A stretch of DNA of 64,000 nucleotides, taken from positions 62,001 to 126,000 of the forward strand of contig MKUW01000001.1 in NCBI GenBank assembly GCA_001899005.1, in the 5' to 3' direction. Position numbers and translations under genes: made by a program. Shown here in pieces: positions 6,806 to 15,984 of this stretch; position 1 is the first letter of the stretch, and each line of letters starts with the position of its first letter. Source of the stretch: Chloroflexi bacterium 44-23. Lineage in GTDB: Bacteria; Chloroflexota; Anaerolineae; Anaerolineales; Anaerolineaceae. The notes under the pieces were generated by a model. That model did not search any database, had not been told where the DNA came from, and was given only the letters and a program-made list of their open reading frames with translations.

Positions 6806-7915
6806 ATGCTGACAGTCCAACAAAAGCTGGATAAACTGACCACAGCTGCTTCATTGGTGGAAAAAGTGGATGAAAAAACTCTGCGTTGCACCGCCTGTGC
6901 GCACCGCTGTCTGATCAAACCCGGCCGGCGTGGAATCTGCCAGGTGCGTTTCAATCAGGATGGAGAACTGCGCGTGCCATGGGGTTATGTGGCTGCGTTA
7001 CAGATTGATCCGGTCGAGAAAAAGCCTTTTTCACATTTCCTACCTGGTTCCGATGCGCTTTCCTTTGGGATGTTCGGTTGTGACTTCCATTGCGGCTACT
7101 GCCAGAATTGGCTGACTTCTCAGACATTGCGCGATCCGCGTTCCAATTATAGCGCTGCTTATATCCGTGAGGTAACGCCTGAAGAAATTATCCAGACAGC
7201 CAAAAGAAATAATGTATCCGTTTTGGTTTCAACCTACAATGAGCCGCTCATCACCACTGAATGGGCTATTTCGATTTTTAAACTGGGTAAGCAGGAAAGC
7301 ATGTCCTGCGCCTACGTCTCCAACGGCAATGCTACAAAAGAAGCAATTCAAGCCTTATTGCCGTATTTAAATGCTTATAAGATTGACCTCAAAAGCATGA
7401 ATGACAAAAATTACCGGCAACTGGGTGGCGTGCTGCAACACGTGCTGGATAGTATCAAGATTGTCCACGAAGCCGGTTTGTGGTTGGAAGTGGTCACCCT
7501 GGTGGTACCGGGTTTCAATGATAATCCGGCAGAATTGTGGGATGCCGCGCGCTACATTGCATCAATTTCGCCCGATATACCCTGGCATGTGACTGCCTAT
7601 CACCCAGATTACCGCATGGCCGATCGTGCCAATACCAGCGCACGTTCGCTGCAAACCGCCGCCGATATCGGCCAGGAAGCAGGGTTGAATTATGTCTATG
7701 CTGGCAATATTCCTGGGCGGGTGGGCTCGCTTGAAAACACCTACTGCCCGCAATGCGCCACATTACTGATCGAACGAATTGGGTATGTTGTGCATTCCTA
7801 TCACATCACTGCCGATGGGTGCTGCCCAAAATGCCAGCATTCCATTCCCGGGATCTGGCCACAAAACCCCGCCAGCACCCGCCTGGATGGCTGGGGTTTA
7901 CCACGCGCGGTGTGA
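6806..7915 (+). CDS. amrS: AmmeMemoRadiSam system radical SAM enzyme
   Basis: A 369-residue radical SAM protein related to pyruvate formate-lyase activating enzymes. An N-terminal cysteine set (C28, C31, C35, C45 in RCTACAHRC...GIC) precedes the cluster motif C92-DFH-C96-GY-C99, which binds the [4Fe-4S] cluster that cleaves S-adenosylmethionine. The C-terminus has a zinc-ribbon-like pair, YCPQC and CCPKC, ending in the PGIWPQ segment typical of AmrS. The family is defined by co-occurrence with AmmeMemoRadiSam A and B proteins, but neither is adjacent here. The physiological substrate is unknown. ATG 6806 lacks a strong ribosome binding site. Confidence 0.82.
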   Translation: MLTVQQKLDKLTTAASLVEKVDEKTLRCTACAHRCLIKPGRRGICQVRFNQDGELRVPWGYVAALQIDPVEKKPFSHFLPGSDALSFGMFGCDFHCGYCQNWLTSQTLRDPRSNYSAAYIREVTPEEIIQTAKRNNVSVLVSTYNEPLITTEWAISIFKLGKQESMSCAYVSNGNATKEAIQALLPYLNAYKIDLKSMNDKNYRQLGGVLQHVLDSIKIVHEAGLWLEVVTLVVPGFNDNPAELWDAARYIASISPDIPWHVTAYHPDYRMADRANTSARSLQTAADIGQEAGLNYVYAGNIPGRVGSLENTYCPQCATLLIERIGYVVHSYHITADGCCPKCQHSIPGIWPQNPASTRLDGWGLPRAV

Positions 7916-8100
7916 GAATTTAGCCCGTAGCCGCTGCACCAGCTCGTTACAAAATTATATCAGCGAAGAACGGGCTTTGCTTGCCTTCGGGAGCACATTT
8001 TGATGACAACATGCTTCACGCCAGCGACAGACTACCTACGAACAAAGCAACCAGGCAACTAATCACCAAATCAACAATCTCCTTACTCCTTACCCCTTAC

Positions 8101-9702
8101 TCATTTCTTCTTACTTGCCTTTACCATATACAACTCCCCGCGCTTAAATCCGCGTGCTTGGTAATATTGGCGCGTGCCAATCGCAGCGATCACAGACAGG
8201 TTCTTATAGCCTTTGTCTGCAGCAATTCGGCTGGCTTCTTCCAGCAAACTGGTGCCCAGACCGATATGCTGAGCAGCGCCATCTTTTTCTGCTCCCACAG
8301 CCAGAGACTGGCCATAAATATGCACTTCGCGGATCAAAGCTGCGTCTTGCAGATCCGCAAAGCCACTTAACGGCTCTCCCTTTGGGAGTGACAAGCGCAG
8401 ATAGCCGGCAATTTTTCCTTCAGGTGTACGGTAATTTAAGAAGTGTTCTTCGGCATGATGGGGATGATACACAAAATCCTGCAACTCCAGGTTCTCGATT
8501 GCCACTTTTTCTTTGCGTACCTCATTACAGCGAATGCAGTTGCAGGTCTGGCCGCGACGTGCCAACTCTGCAAACACATCCTGTCGCAGGCTGGTGCGAC
8601 GGTTACCCTCAACCACATGATGCGAAGGAATATCACGGATGACACGGTTAACCCGGCAATAGGGTTGAATGCTGGGTTTGATATCCGCGATCAATTGAAT
8701 CAGATCATTCTGGCTATAGGGCTCGTATTCACCGCGCTGCCAGATTTCGTATAACTCTGTCCCTTCCAACAACTGGCATGGATAAATCTTGAGCTCATCC
8801 GGGGCAAATCCATCCGACCACAAGCGCAGAAAATCTTCCCTGTCTGAATCCAGCGTAGCTCCCAGCAGGTTGGGCATCCAGTGTAAAACGATCTTAAAGC
8901 CGGCTGCCCGCAGAAGAGCGGTCGCCTTTAAAGCTTCGTCCACAGTATGCCCGCGCTTATTCAGCGCCAGGACGCGGTCATCCAGCGATTGCACGCCCAT
9001 CTGTACTTTGGTGACGCCTATCTTGCGCAGCCAGGCCAGTTCTTTGGGGTTAATCTCATCCGGACGGGTTTCAATCACCAGACCCACATTGCGGTGGGGG
9101 CCATCTTCGTTGTAAGCCTGTGCTCCGGTCAGATTGTCAGAATCGATCTCGTTCATGGCGTCAAAACAACGCTTAATGAAGTGCTCCTGATAATCTTTAC
9201 GATACGAGCTCCATGTGCCGCCCAGAATGAGCAGTTCAATCTTATCAGTCGGGTGCCCGACCGCTTTCAGTGAATCAAGGCGAGAGCGCACCTGTAGATA
9301 GGGGTCAAAGTTATTTTGAAAAGCACGGGCCGCGCCCGGTTCATCCACCAGGTAGCTTTTCGGCATACGCACGTCATCCGGGCAAAAAATGCATTTACCG
9401 GGGCACGGATACGGTTTTGTTAATACAGTCACAGTCGTAACACCGGAAAGGCTGCGCACTGGCTTCATGCGGATACGCTCCATTAAGCTGTGATCACTAT
9501 CCTGCTCTCCGGCTGTCACCTGGCGTTTGTATTCCTCCACCAGAAACGATTTGGCGATATAACCACCTCCCGGCAGGGGATAAGATCGAATGGCATCCAT
9601 TACAACCGCTCCCTCGCGGATATCATCAAGAACCTGGCGGGCAATTTCTCGTTTTTCAGGCGTGACCCGGTAGCGTTCTGTCCAGCGTTCCAATTTGTTC
9701 AT
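8101..9702 (-). CDS. elp3: Elp3 tRNA U34 carboxymethyl-type radical SAM/acetyltransferase
   Basis: 533 residues with an N-terminal radical SAM domain and a C-terminal GNAT domain, the Elp3 architecture. The cluster motif is C100-PGK-C104-IF-C107 followed by PDDVRMPKSY. The acetyltransferase part contains LGTSLLEEASRIAADKGY and IGTRQYYQARGF near the C-terminus. Elp3 uses acetyl-CoA and SAM to start the cm5U modification at tRNA wobble uridine. Bacterial single-protein Elp3 is known from Dehalococcoides, which supports a Chloroflexota origin. ATG 9702 has AGGAAG upstream. The gene stands alone, convergent with amrS. Confidence 0.93.
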   Translation of the reverse strand: MNKLERWTERYRVTPEKREIARQVLDDIREGAVVMDAIRSYPLPGGGYIAKSFLVEEYKRQVTAGEQDSDHSLMERIRMKPVRSLSGVTTVTVLTKPYPCPGKCIFCPDDVRMPKSYLVDEPGAARAFQNNFDPYLQVRSRLDSLKAVGHPTDKIELLILGGTWSSYRKDYQEHFIKRCFDAMNEIDSDNLTGAQAYNEDGPHRNVGLVIETRPDEINPKELAWLRKIGVTKVQMGVQSLDDRVLALNKRGHTVDEALKATALLRAAGFKIVLHWMPNLLGATLDSDREDFLRLWSDGFAPDELKIYPCQLLEGTELYEIWQRGEYEPYSQNDLIQLIADIKPSIQPYCRVNRVIRDIPSHHVVEGNRRTSLRQDVFAELARRGQTCNCIRCNEVRKEKVAIENLELQDFVYHPHHAEEHFLNYRTPEGKIAGYLRLSLPKGEPLSGFADLQDAALIREVHIYGQSLAVGAEKDGAAQHIGLGTSLLEEASRIAADKGYKNLSVIAAIGTRQYYQARGFKRGELYMVKASKKK

Positions 9703-9890
9703 ACAAAACTTCCTATCTTTCCTTTCGTCGCCACAGTTCTCAGGCTTGCAAGCCGGGCTGAGTGCGTCAATTCTTTTACGAATACTATAAGCGTGACTGC
9801 CATCTTTTCAATAAAACGGGGTTGAGGAGGTTTTTTCGACGGGTGAGTGCCCGCTTAAAAACACTCTGCCCCAATTTTTGAAATGATACC

Positions 9891-10667
9891 GTGACTGATA
9901 TAATCTCTTTGATGAAACCGGAAGTGATTAAATCAATCGTTGATATTAACCGTCAATTTTACCAGAATTTTGGAGATGCCTTCGCTGCCACCCGCCGACG
10001 TATCCAACCGGGGGTACGAAGCCTGCTGGAAAGCCTTCCCAGCTATGGCCACTGGCTGGATCTCGGTTGCGGTTCAGCCACGTTGGCTTTGGAGTGGCTT
10101 AAAAGCAAACGGACCGGCAGCTATACAGGCCTCGATTTTTCTGAAATTCTACTCACTGAGGCAATGCATACTGTCCGATCAATTGATTTAACCGCAGATC
10201 GTGAGGTATTTTTCCGGCAAGTCGATTTATCAACACCGGATTGGCACCAAAAACTGCCGCGTAAGTACTATGATGGCATCTTTTGTTTTGCCGTTATGCA
10301 CCATATCCTTGGTTTCCAAAACCGTCTCAACTTCATCCAACAGGTTCGGACCTTGCTGCCCTCCGGAGCAATTTTTGCGCACTCCAACTGGCAGTTTCAA
10401 AATAGTCCGCGCTTGGTGGCGCGCATTCAACCCTGGAGTAGCGTCGGGATTGACGAGCAAGACTTGGAAGCAGGTGACACACTCCTGGATTGGCGCTATC
10501 AATTACCCGGTCAACCTGAAGTAATCGGAATCCGCTATGTACATCTGTTCGACAAAGATGAGCTGCAAAGATTGGCAGAACAGAGCGACTTTGCGGTCAT
10601 TGAAAGCTTTGAATCGGATGGGGAAGGCGGCCGCCTGGGGTTGTATCAACGTTGGCAAGCAATCTGA
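9891..10667 (+). CDS. Class I SAM-dependent methyltransferase
   Basis: 258 residues. Motif I is WLDLGCGSATLALEW (about residues 54-68), followed by YTGLDFSEILL for the second strand and FCFAVMHHILGF for the post-motif region of methyltransferase domain 11/25-like proteins. The substrate is not evident. GTG 9891 is the longest start; ATG 9912 (MKPEVIKS) is an alternative, and neither has a strong ribosome binding site. The upstream region carries a sequence similar to one upstream of amrS. Confidence 0.8.
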   Translation: MTDIISLMKPEVIKSIVDINRQFYQNFGDAFAATRRRIQPGVRSLLESLPSYGHWLDLGCGSATLALEWLKSKRTGSYTGLDFSEILLTEAMHTVRSIDLTADREVFFRQVDLSTPDWHQKLPRKYYDGIFCFAVMHHILGFQNRLNFIQQVRTLLPSGAIFAHSNWQFQNSPRLVARIQPWSSVGIDEQDLEAGDTLLDWRYQLPGQPEVIGIRYVHLFDKDELQRLAEQSDFAVIESFESDGEGGRLGLYQRWQAI

Positions 10668-10933
10668 GGTATTTACCTGTTTCAATTCAGCCCAACAGCC
10701 TTGCATGTCTTCGGGGATGCCATCAACGAACGTCTGATCATGACTTTCATCATGAATAATCATGGCGCCATTTTCCAATCTCACAGAAAATCATTGCAAG
10801 CGTGTTGGGTATTCAGCTTTCCAAGCAGATCAACGGTATGGTTGCCATGCAATTAAGCGCCATTGCCTGTGCAACATGCCAACTTACAGCGGATAGCTCG
10901 TAGCGAATCATTGGCAGGTAGCTACCCAGGATC
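10668..10933. other. 266-bp convergent intergenic region
   Basis: It lies between the methyltransferase (plus) and the LuxR-type regulator (minus). Translated minus-strand frames here look mildly protein-like but carry no start with a ribosome binding site and no recognisable domain; they may be remnants of a decayed gene or chance. No terminator with a T-tract was seen. Confidence 0.4.
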
Positions 10934-11377
10934 TCATTCGCGGCCCTGAAACTGGCGGCAATACCCCAATGCCGCTCCGCGACTGACAGACTGGGCGATT
11001 GTTTGTGTGCCCAGTTTCGACTTGATGGCATTGATATGCAAATTAACAGTCCGCGGTGAAAGACCCAATTTTTGCGAAATTTGCTTGTTTGTCAACCCAT
11101 CTGAGAAAAGATTGAGGATTTCAACCTGCCGCGGGCTGAGCAGTTCATTTTTAATTGGAACTCGCGGTAAATCTCCATTATCACAAGTTGCAAAGACCCA
11201 GCCACCCAGAGCCACTGCCCGAAAGATCAAAGCCGGATTCTCACTCAGCAGCTTATCTATCGGCGCAGGGTAACGCCACAAACCCCGGTTAATCTCTTCA
11301 GCCAGGGCAGTCGCCGGCTGAGGGACATCCAGAGTCAGAAAGGAGGAAGCGTCAAAAATCAATAATAAGCGAGTCAT
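10934..11377 (-). CDS. LuxR-type helix-turn-helix transcriptional regulator
   Basis: 147 residues. A C-terminal LuxR/NarL helix-turn-helix (LSPRQVEILNLFSDGLTNKQ, then ISQKLGLSPRTVNLHINAIK) spans about residues 78-140. The N-terminal part is only about 75 residues and shows no receiver aspartate or autoinducer-binding domain, so the input is unknown; the opening resembles a degenerate receiver-like or substrate-binding segment. The ATG at 11375-11377 forms the edge of a perfect palindrome and there is no ribosome binding site, so the message may be leaderless or translation may be controlled by the hairpin. Confidence 0.82.
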   Translation of the reverse strand: MTRLLLIFDASSFLTLDVPQPATALAEEINRGLWRYPAPIDKLLSENPALIFRAVALGGWVFATCDNGDLPRVPIKNELLSPRQVEILNLFSDGLTNKQISQKLGLSPRTVNLHINAIKSKLGTQTIAQSVSRGAALGYCRQFQGRE

Positions 11378-11404
11378 AATATAGAATGTGTGTTCTATAT
11401 TATG
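11375..11404. promoter_or_regulatory. Perfect 12-bp palindrome overlapping the LuxR-type start codon
   Basis: CATAATATAGAA (11375-11386) and TTCTATATTATG (11393-11404) are exact complements around a 6-bp centre. The first three bases are the complement of the regulator's ATG. As DNA it is a strong candidate autoregulatory operator; as RNA it would fold the start codon into a stem. Both readings are inference from geometry. Confidence 0.75.
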
Positions 11405-11464
11405 AGGTCATCTGGCTGGTGGGTCAAGGGTGAAATCAGGGTGAAATTTAAACAACACAAACGT

Positions 11465-12412
11465 TCAACGCGTGCTAAAATGCCAGGTCTTATTAAAAAC
11501 TTGTCCTAAAAAGCGAACACTCATTTCAACCCGATAGGTCTGCCCTCTTAGTAAAGGCTGAATTGGTGTCATGACTACCTGATTTCGATATTCCCAATTG
11601 CCGTCAGTGTGATTCGGTTCGCTTAACATGACAGCAATTGGTTGATTGGTCTGGTCAAACAACTTTCCAGAGAGAAGAACTGCTTCCTGAGCATCACCTT
11701 CCTCACCTATCCAGGGCATGTAAAAACCCCAGCTGATCGGAAAGATCTCTGCGGGAACGTTCGTCTGATTATCACCAGGATAAATCACATTGGCAGAGCT
11801 GATTTGGTACGAAGGCGGTAAATTCCCCTGAATATTTAATCCGGAAAAACAATTGGCAAGATCACATGAAAGCGCAAACCCACTTGTTACCAGATCTGGG
11901 TGAAGCATGTGATAACGATGACTCGGGTATCCGATCCATGCATCCATCGATTCTTGCTGGGTCAGTGTGGTACCTTGTTTCCCGGCCATATTACTCTGCC
12001 CTCCCGCAATCTCACCCAAAATGGTGTAACCGGGTTTATCCGGGTATTCTTTATGGAAGTTAACCTGCTTGGCATTAAGCAGCATGTAGTGGGTATGCAA
12101 ATTTAAAGCATCACTCATGCCGGCGTCATGGGAGACTGCTGCAAGCCCGGCTGCGTCGCGATACTGATTGAGCAGGCACAGCCATTCTTCTGCGCCAGGG
12201 GAACAATTCTGTGCCGAAACAGCTTCCTGCCGCAAAATCAGAGGCAGGTAAATCAAAGTTTGCTCACTTTGAGCCAGGATGGGGTCGTTTTGAAGCGGCC
12301 AGCTTAGCAAAATCAGGAAGCTTAAAATCATCAGAAAGCGGTACCCGTATTTAAAGTTAGCTCTCGGTCCGCTTATTTTGTTAGTGACTGGGTAGTTAGG
12401 TTTAATTTTCAT
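11465..12412 (-). CDS. Secreted CAP (SCP/PR1) domain protein
   Basis: 315 residues with an N-terminal hydrophobic segment (FLMILSFLILLSWPL, about residues 26-40) acting as a signal or anchor. A CAP-like domain follows: CLLNQYRDAAGLAAVSHDAG, then His-bearing helices (ALNLHTHYMLL, NFHKEYP), and a late HRYHMLHPDL segment. Bacterial CAP proteins are secreted and mostly of unknown function, some peptidase-like. The C-terminal 100 residues look like an immunoglobulin-type beta domain. The start has no clear ribosome binding site. Confidence 0.75.
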   Translation of the reverse strand: MKIKPNYPVTNKISGPRANFKYGYRFLMILSFLILLSWPLQNDPILAQSEQTLIYLPLILRQEAVSAQNCSPGAEEWLCLLNQYRDAAGLAAVSHDAGMSDALNLHTHYMLLNAKQVNFHKEYPDKPGYTILGEIAGGQSNMAGKQGTTLTQQESMDAWIGYPSHRYHMLHPDLVTSGFALSCDLANCFSGLNIQGNLPPSYQISSANVIYPGDNQTNVPAEIFPISWGFYMPWIGEEGDAQEAVLLSGKLFDQTNQPIAVMLSEPNHTDGNWEYRNQVVMTPIQPLLRGQTYRVEMSVRFLGQVFNKTWHFSTR

Positions 12413-12512
12413 AAAATACGATCTATTTTACCCGATTTAATAATTTTAAGAACCATGCAGGTCTGTACCAGCTGCAATCGGTCTAAAAAATTATATATAG
12501 TAGAATTTAAGC

Positions 12513-13139
12513 ATGCATAAAGCGAGCCAGACATTGCCCGATTCATATCAGCTGGATAACGAGTTTAGTATGAAAAACCCGCGTCGTATGCTCTGGTTGA
12601 ATGCCCTTGGTTTTGGGTTGGTCTTATTTTTTTTCTGGTTATTTTCAGAAATTGTTGCCTGGCTGCGTCCTGATTTGAACATGGTTTTTACGCTGCGTGC
12701 CGATTCTCTTCAATCTCTTGTCATCCAGATTCTCGCGGTAATCGCTACAGTCATTTTCATCCTGGTTCTGCATGAAGGTGTGCATGGGTTATTTTTCTGG
12801 TTATTCACCAGACAAAAACCCATTTTTGGGATTGGATTAACGTATGCTTATGCAGCCATGCCTGGTTGGTATTTTCCTCGCAACATGTTCCTGGTAATTG
12901 GCGCAGCTCCCTTCGTTTTGATCTCGTTGCTCGGTGTGGGCTTAATCGCAATCATACCCCCCAATCTCATGACACTGCTGTTAATAGCGCTGGTGATGAA
13001 CGCTGCCGGTGCGGTTGGTGACCTGGCTGCGATAGCCTGGCTGCTGACCAAACCTGTTTCTGCACTTGCCCATGATCGTGGCGATAGTATTGAGGTATTT
13101 GTCAGCGCGCACAAAGCGAGCTCATTGCAAAAATTATAG
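12513..13139 (+). CDS. DUF3267-type membrane zinc metalloprotease-like protein
   Basis: 208 residues with about four membrane segments. The zincin motif HEGVH (residues 87-91) is embedded in a membrane helix (FILVLHEGVHGLFFWLF). This fits the DUF3267/M50-like group of putative intramembrane metallopeptidases. Substrate unknown. ATG 12513 is used; a second ATG 19 codons later is possible. It diverges from the CAP gene. Confidence 0.75.
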   Translation: MHKASQTLPDSYQLDNEFSMKNPRRMLWLNALGFGLVLFFFWLFSEIVAWLRPDLNMVFTLRADSLQSLVIQILAVIATVIFILVLHEGVHGLFFWLFTRQKPIFGIGLTYAYAAMPGWYFPRNMFLVIGAAPFVLISLLGVGLIAIIPPNLMTLLLIALVMNAAGAVGDLAAIAWLLTKPVSALAHDRGDSIEVFVSAHKASSLQKL

Positions 13140-13159
13140 ATGTTCAAACAGAAGTTCCT

Positions 13160-13368
13160 GGTCGTCCTTATCTCTTCCGCGCTTTGCGTGCCTCCGGCAC
13201 AGCTCTCTTTTCCTGTCAGCTATCAGCTCTCTTTTCCGTGCTTTGCTGACCTTTGGCCTCAGCTCGCTTTGCGTACCTCCGGCACAGCTCTCTTTTCCTG
13301 TCAGCTCGCTTTGCGTGCCTCCGGCACAGCTCTCTTTTCCTGTCAGCTATCTCTTCCTATCAGCTACA
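13160..13368. repeat. Tandem 42-bp imperfect repeats with REP-like core
   Basis: A unit with GCTTTGCGTGCCTCCGGCAC followed by AGCTCTCTTTTCCTGTCAGC occurs near 13181, 13266 and 13308; the last two are exactly tandem with a 42-bp period. Each unit carries the small hairpin GTGCC-TCC-GGCAC. Shorter fragments fill the space between. It separates the metalloprotease and GlnQ-like genes, which converge here. Confidence 0.7.
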
Positions 13369-14112
13369 TCAATGCGCCAATATTTGCGACAGGAACTGCT
13401 TTGTGCGGGGATGAATGGGGTGGTCGAATAACTGCTCAGGTGTCCCATGTTCCACAATCAGACCTTCATCCATAAAAATGACCTCATCTGCAGCAGCGCG
13501 TGCAAAGCCCATTTCGTGGGTGACCACCACCATGGTAATCCCTTCTTTTGCCAGCAAAAGCATCACATCTAGCACCTCCTTGATCATTTCCGGATCCAGA
13601 GCGCTGGTGGGTTCATCAAAGAGCATGATTTTTGGTTTCATCGCCAGGGCGCGCGCAATCGCCACGCGCTGCTGTTGGCCGCCTGAGAGTTTTTGAGGAT
13701 GCACATCTGCCTTCTCAGCAATACCCACCCGCTGTAATTGATGCATGGCGTTCTCGATCGCTTCTTTTTTACTGACCTTCTTGACAATCCGCTGGGCGAG
13801 CGTGATGTTTTCCAGAACGGTCAGGTGCGGATAAAGGTTAAATAATTGAAAGACCATCCCGATTTCAGATCGAATGCGATTAAGGTTTTTTTGGGTGCCA
13901 TTAAGGAGTTCGCCTTCTACCCAGACTTCACCTTTATTCTCAACCTCCATATGATTCATGCAGCGCAGCAACGTTGATTTTCCGGAGCCACTTGGCCCGA
14001 TGATAACCATTACTCTACCAGGGTAGACTTTCAAGCTGACGCCATCCAGCGCGCGCACAGGACCAAAATGCTTATATATGTTTTTTATTTCGATCATGGG
14101 TTTAGCGTTCAC
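13369..14112 (-). CDS. Polar amino acid ABC transporter ATP-binding protein (GlnQ-like)
   Basis: 247 residues with Walker A GPSGSGKS (39-46), signature [15 protein letters not shown], Walker [15 protein letters not shown] and the switch His in [10 protein letters not shown]. This is the cytoplasmic ATPase of a polar amino acid importer. Its start overlaps the end of the permease gene by 11 bp, so the two are translationally coupled. Substrate specificity cannot be read from the sequence. Confidence 0.93.
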   Translation of the reverse strand: MNAKPMIEIKNIYKHFGPVRALDGVSLKVYPGRVMVIIGPSGSGKSTLLRCMNHMEVENKGEVWVEGELLNGTQKNLNRIRSEIGMVFQLFNLYPHLTVLENITLAQRIVKKVSKKEAIENAMHQLQRVGIAEKADVHPQKLSGGQQQRVAIARALAMKPKIMLFDEPTSALDPEMIKEVLDVMLLLAKEGITMVVVTHEMGFARAAADEVIFMDEGLIVEHGTPEQLFDHPIHPRTKQFLSQILAH

Positions 14113-14980
14113 TGCGGTGATATCTCCTCTCCAAATACTTTACCAGCAGCGACAGAATAACGGTCATGCTGAGATACATGATCACCAGGGTGGTATAGGT
14201 CTCCTCATATCGAAAAGAACGCCCGGCATAAAGACGGGCGACCTGGGTGATATCACGTACTGCCAGAACTGAAACAAGTGAAGTATCCTTCAACATTGCC
14301 ACAAAATCATTGCCCAGAGCCGGTAAAACATTCCGGATCGCTTGCGGCAAAATAATGTAATACATAGCCTGCCAGAAGCTCATCCCCTGTGATCGGGCAG
14401 CTTCCATCTGACCGTAACCAATTGATTGGATTCCTGCCCGAAATATTTCTGCCAAAAATGCTCCATAAGTGACCGAAAGAGCAATGACTGCACGGACGGT
14501 CATATCAATGTTTTTGTTTTCGAGCGTTATCAACGGGGCAGCCAGAAAATTAACCCCAATCGATTGCAGCCAGTGACCGATCACATTCAGGCCATCGACC
14601 ACACCAGGCACCCCGGCAAAGGCAATGAAAAAAATCAAAACCAGCATTGGAACGCCACGAATAAACTCAACGTACAGCGTGGCCAGGTTGCGAAAGAAAA
14701 CAGACTGTGAAATGCGGCCAAGGCCGGTAATCAGCCCGATAATAAGAGCAATAAAAAATGCTGAAAGAGTTGTGGTGATCGTAGTGGATAAGCCGATGCG
14801 AATAAACAAAAAAGCATCTTTGTATTTAGGATTAATGGCAATCAAAACATAGCTTGAAAAGATAATCATTAGTAGCGCGACAAACCACCAGGGAAAATCC
14901 TTTAGCTTTTGACGAAGACTCTTTTTATCCATACTTATTTGCACCCTATCCCTAAGAGCAGGTGAAGTTTCTTCTATCAT
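14102..14980 (-). CDS. Amino acid ABC transporter permease
   Basis: 292 residues, His/Glu/Gln/Arg/opine family membrane subunit. About five membrane segments are present, with the EAA coupling loop [22 protein letters not shown] around residues 195-216. The start at 14980 or the internal ATG 17 codons later ([10 protein letters not shown]) are both possible. It is the middle gene of a three-gene importer operon (binding protein, permease, ATPase). Confidence 0.92.
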   Translation of the reverse strand: MIEETSPALRDRVQISMDKKSLRQKLKDFPWWFVALLMIIFSSYVLIAINPKYKDAFLFIRIGLSTTITTTLSAFFIALIIGLITGLGRISQSVFFRNLATLYVEFIRGVPMLVLIFFIAFAGVPGVVDGLNVIGHWLQSIGVNFLAAPLITLENKNIDMTVRAVIALSVTYGAFLAEIFRAGIQSIGYGQMEAARSQGMSFWQAMYYIILPQAIRNVLPALGNDFVAMLKDTSLVSVLAVRDITQVARLYAGRSFRYEETYTTLVIMYLSMTVILSLLVKYLERRYHRSER

Positions 14981-15075
14981 ATTGAATATCGCCTTTCCAG
15001 ATATCCGGCCTGATTAATCAAACCGGATATCTGTTGTTTTCAGAATTTCGTACAGCCTTTCACCTGAAATACAAA

Positions 15076-15984
15076 CTAGTCAGCGATATCATCATAGGTG
15101 ATGTTAAAGTCTGGCCCAAAGTATTTGACATTCAATGCGCTCAGGAACCCATCCGCTTTCATGGCTGAGATAGCCTGATTAAAGGGGTCAACCAGGTCAC
15201 TGCCTTTAGGGAAAATAAATCCGAGCTCATCACTACTGATGGAAGGGCCGATTAATTCCACTTTGTCAGAGTTTTCACCCAAATAGCCCATTCCTGCCAC
15301 CTCATCAATCATGACTGCATCCACATCACCGGCAATTAATGCCTGAACTGCAAACGAAAACTGCTCGAAGGCCTTTATCCGGTCCTCAGGAAAATATTTT
15401 GCAGCAGTTTCATAGTTTGTCGTCCCGGTTTGAGTACCAAGTGGCAGATCGGTTTTGGCGAATTCTTCTATGGAAGAGAAGCGGTTTTCACCTTTGCGCA
15501 CCAGCAAGCGCTGTTGAATGTTAATATAGCCTTGTGAAAAGTCAACAACTTGAGCACGTTCGTCATTAATCGTGATACCATCGGCGGCTACATCAAACTG
15601 ACCGGCAGAAACAGCTTGAATCATTCCATCCCAGCCAGCTTCAACATACACTGGCGTGCAATGCAGGCGAGTGCAGATTTCATTGACAGCTTCATAATCC
15701 CATCCACCCGGTTCACCGGTTTCGATGGAAATATAGTTGAAGGGCAGGTAAGCATTTTCAACTGCGATGGTGATTTCACGACAGTCAAGATCTACCAGTG
15801 CATCGGCAGCCGTTCCCAGGCAGCTTGTAGGCATGTCTACGGCTGGCAATGCGGTTGCCTCTTCGACAACAGGCGTAGGCGCTTGCTCAGTTGCCGTCGG
15901 ATTAGGTGTTGCAGGTGTGGCACAGGCCGTCAGAACTAGGGTTAAGGCGACCATTAAAGCAATAATAGAAAATATTTTTCTCAT
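15076..15984 (-). CDS. Amino acid ABC transporter substrate-binding lipoprotein
   Basis: 302 residues. Signal peptide with lipobox LTAC (Cys21), a Thr/Pro linker, then a family 3 periplasmic-binding domain (ITIAVENAYLPFNYI, VEAGWDGMIQAVSAGQFDVA, ITINDERAQVVDFSQGYI). It captures an amino acid outside the membrane and passes it to the permease encoded 95 bp downstream. ATG 15984 is preceded by GGAG at good spacing. Confidence 0.92.
   Translation of the reverse strand: MRKIFSIIALMVALTLVLTACATPATPNPTATEQAPTPVVEEATALPAVDMPTSCLGTAADALVDLDCREITIAVENAYLPFNYISIETGEPGGWDYEAVNEICTRLHCTPVYVEAGWDGMIQAVSAGQFDVAADGITINDERAQVVDFSQGYINIQQRLLVRKGENRFSSIEEFAKTDLPLGTQTGTTNYETAAKYFPEDRIKAFEQFSFAVQALIAGDVDAVMIDEVAGMGYLGENSDKVELIGPSISSDELGFIFPKGSDLVDPFNQAISAMKADGFLSALNVKYFGPDFNITYDDIAD

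Noticed and set aside
10503..11031. Possible decayed gene on the minus strand after the methyltransferase
   Set aside because: Translated fragments look slightly protein-like but overlap flanking genes and match no family I recognise.
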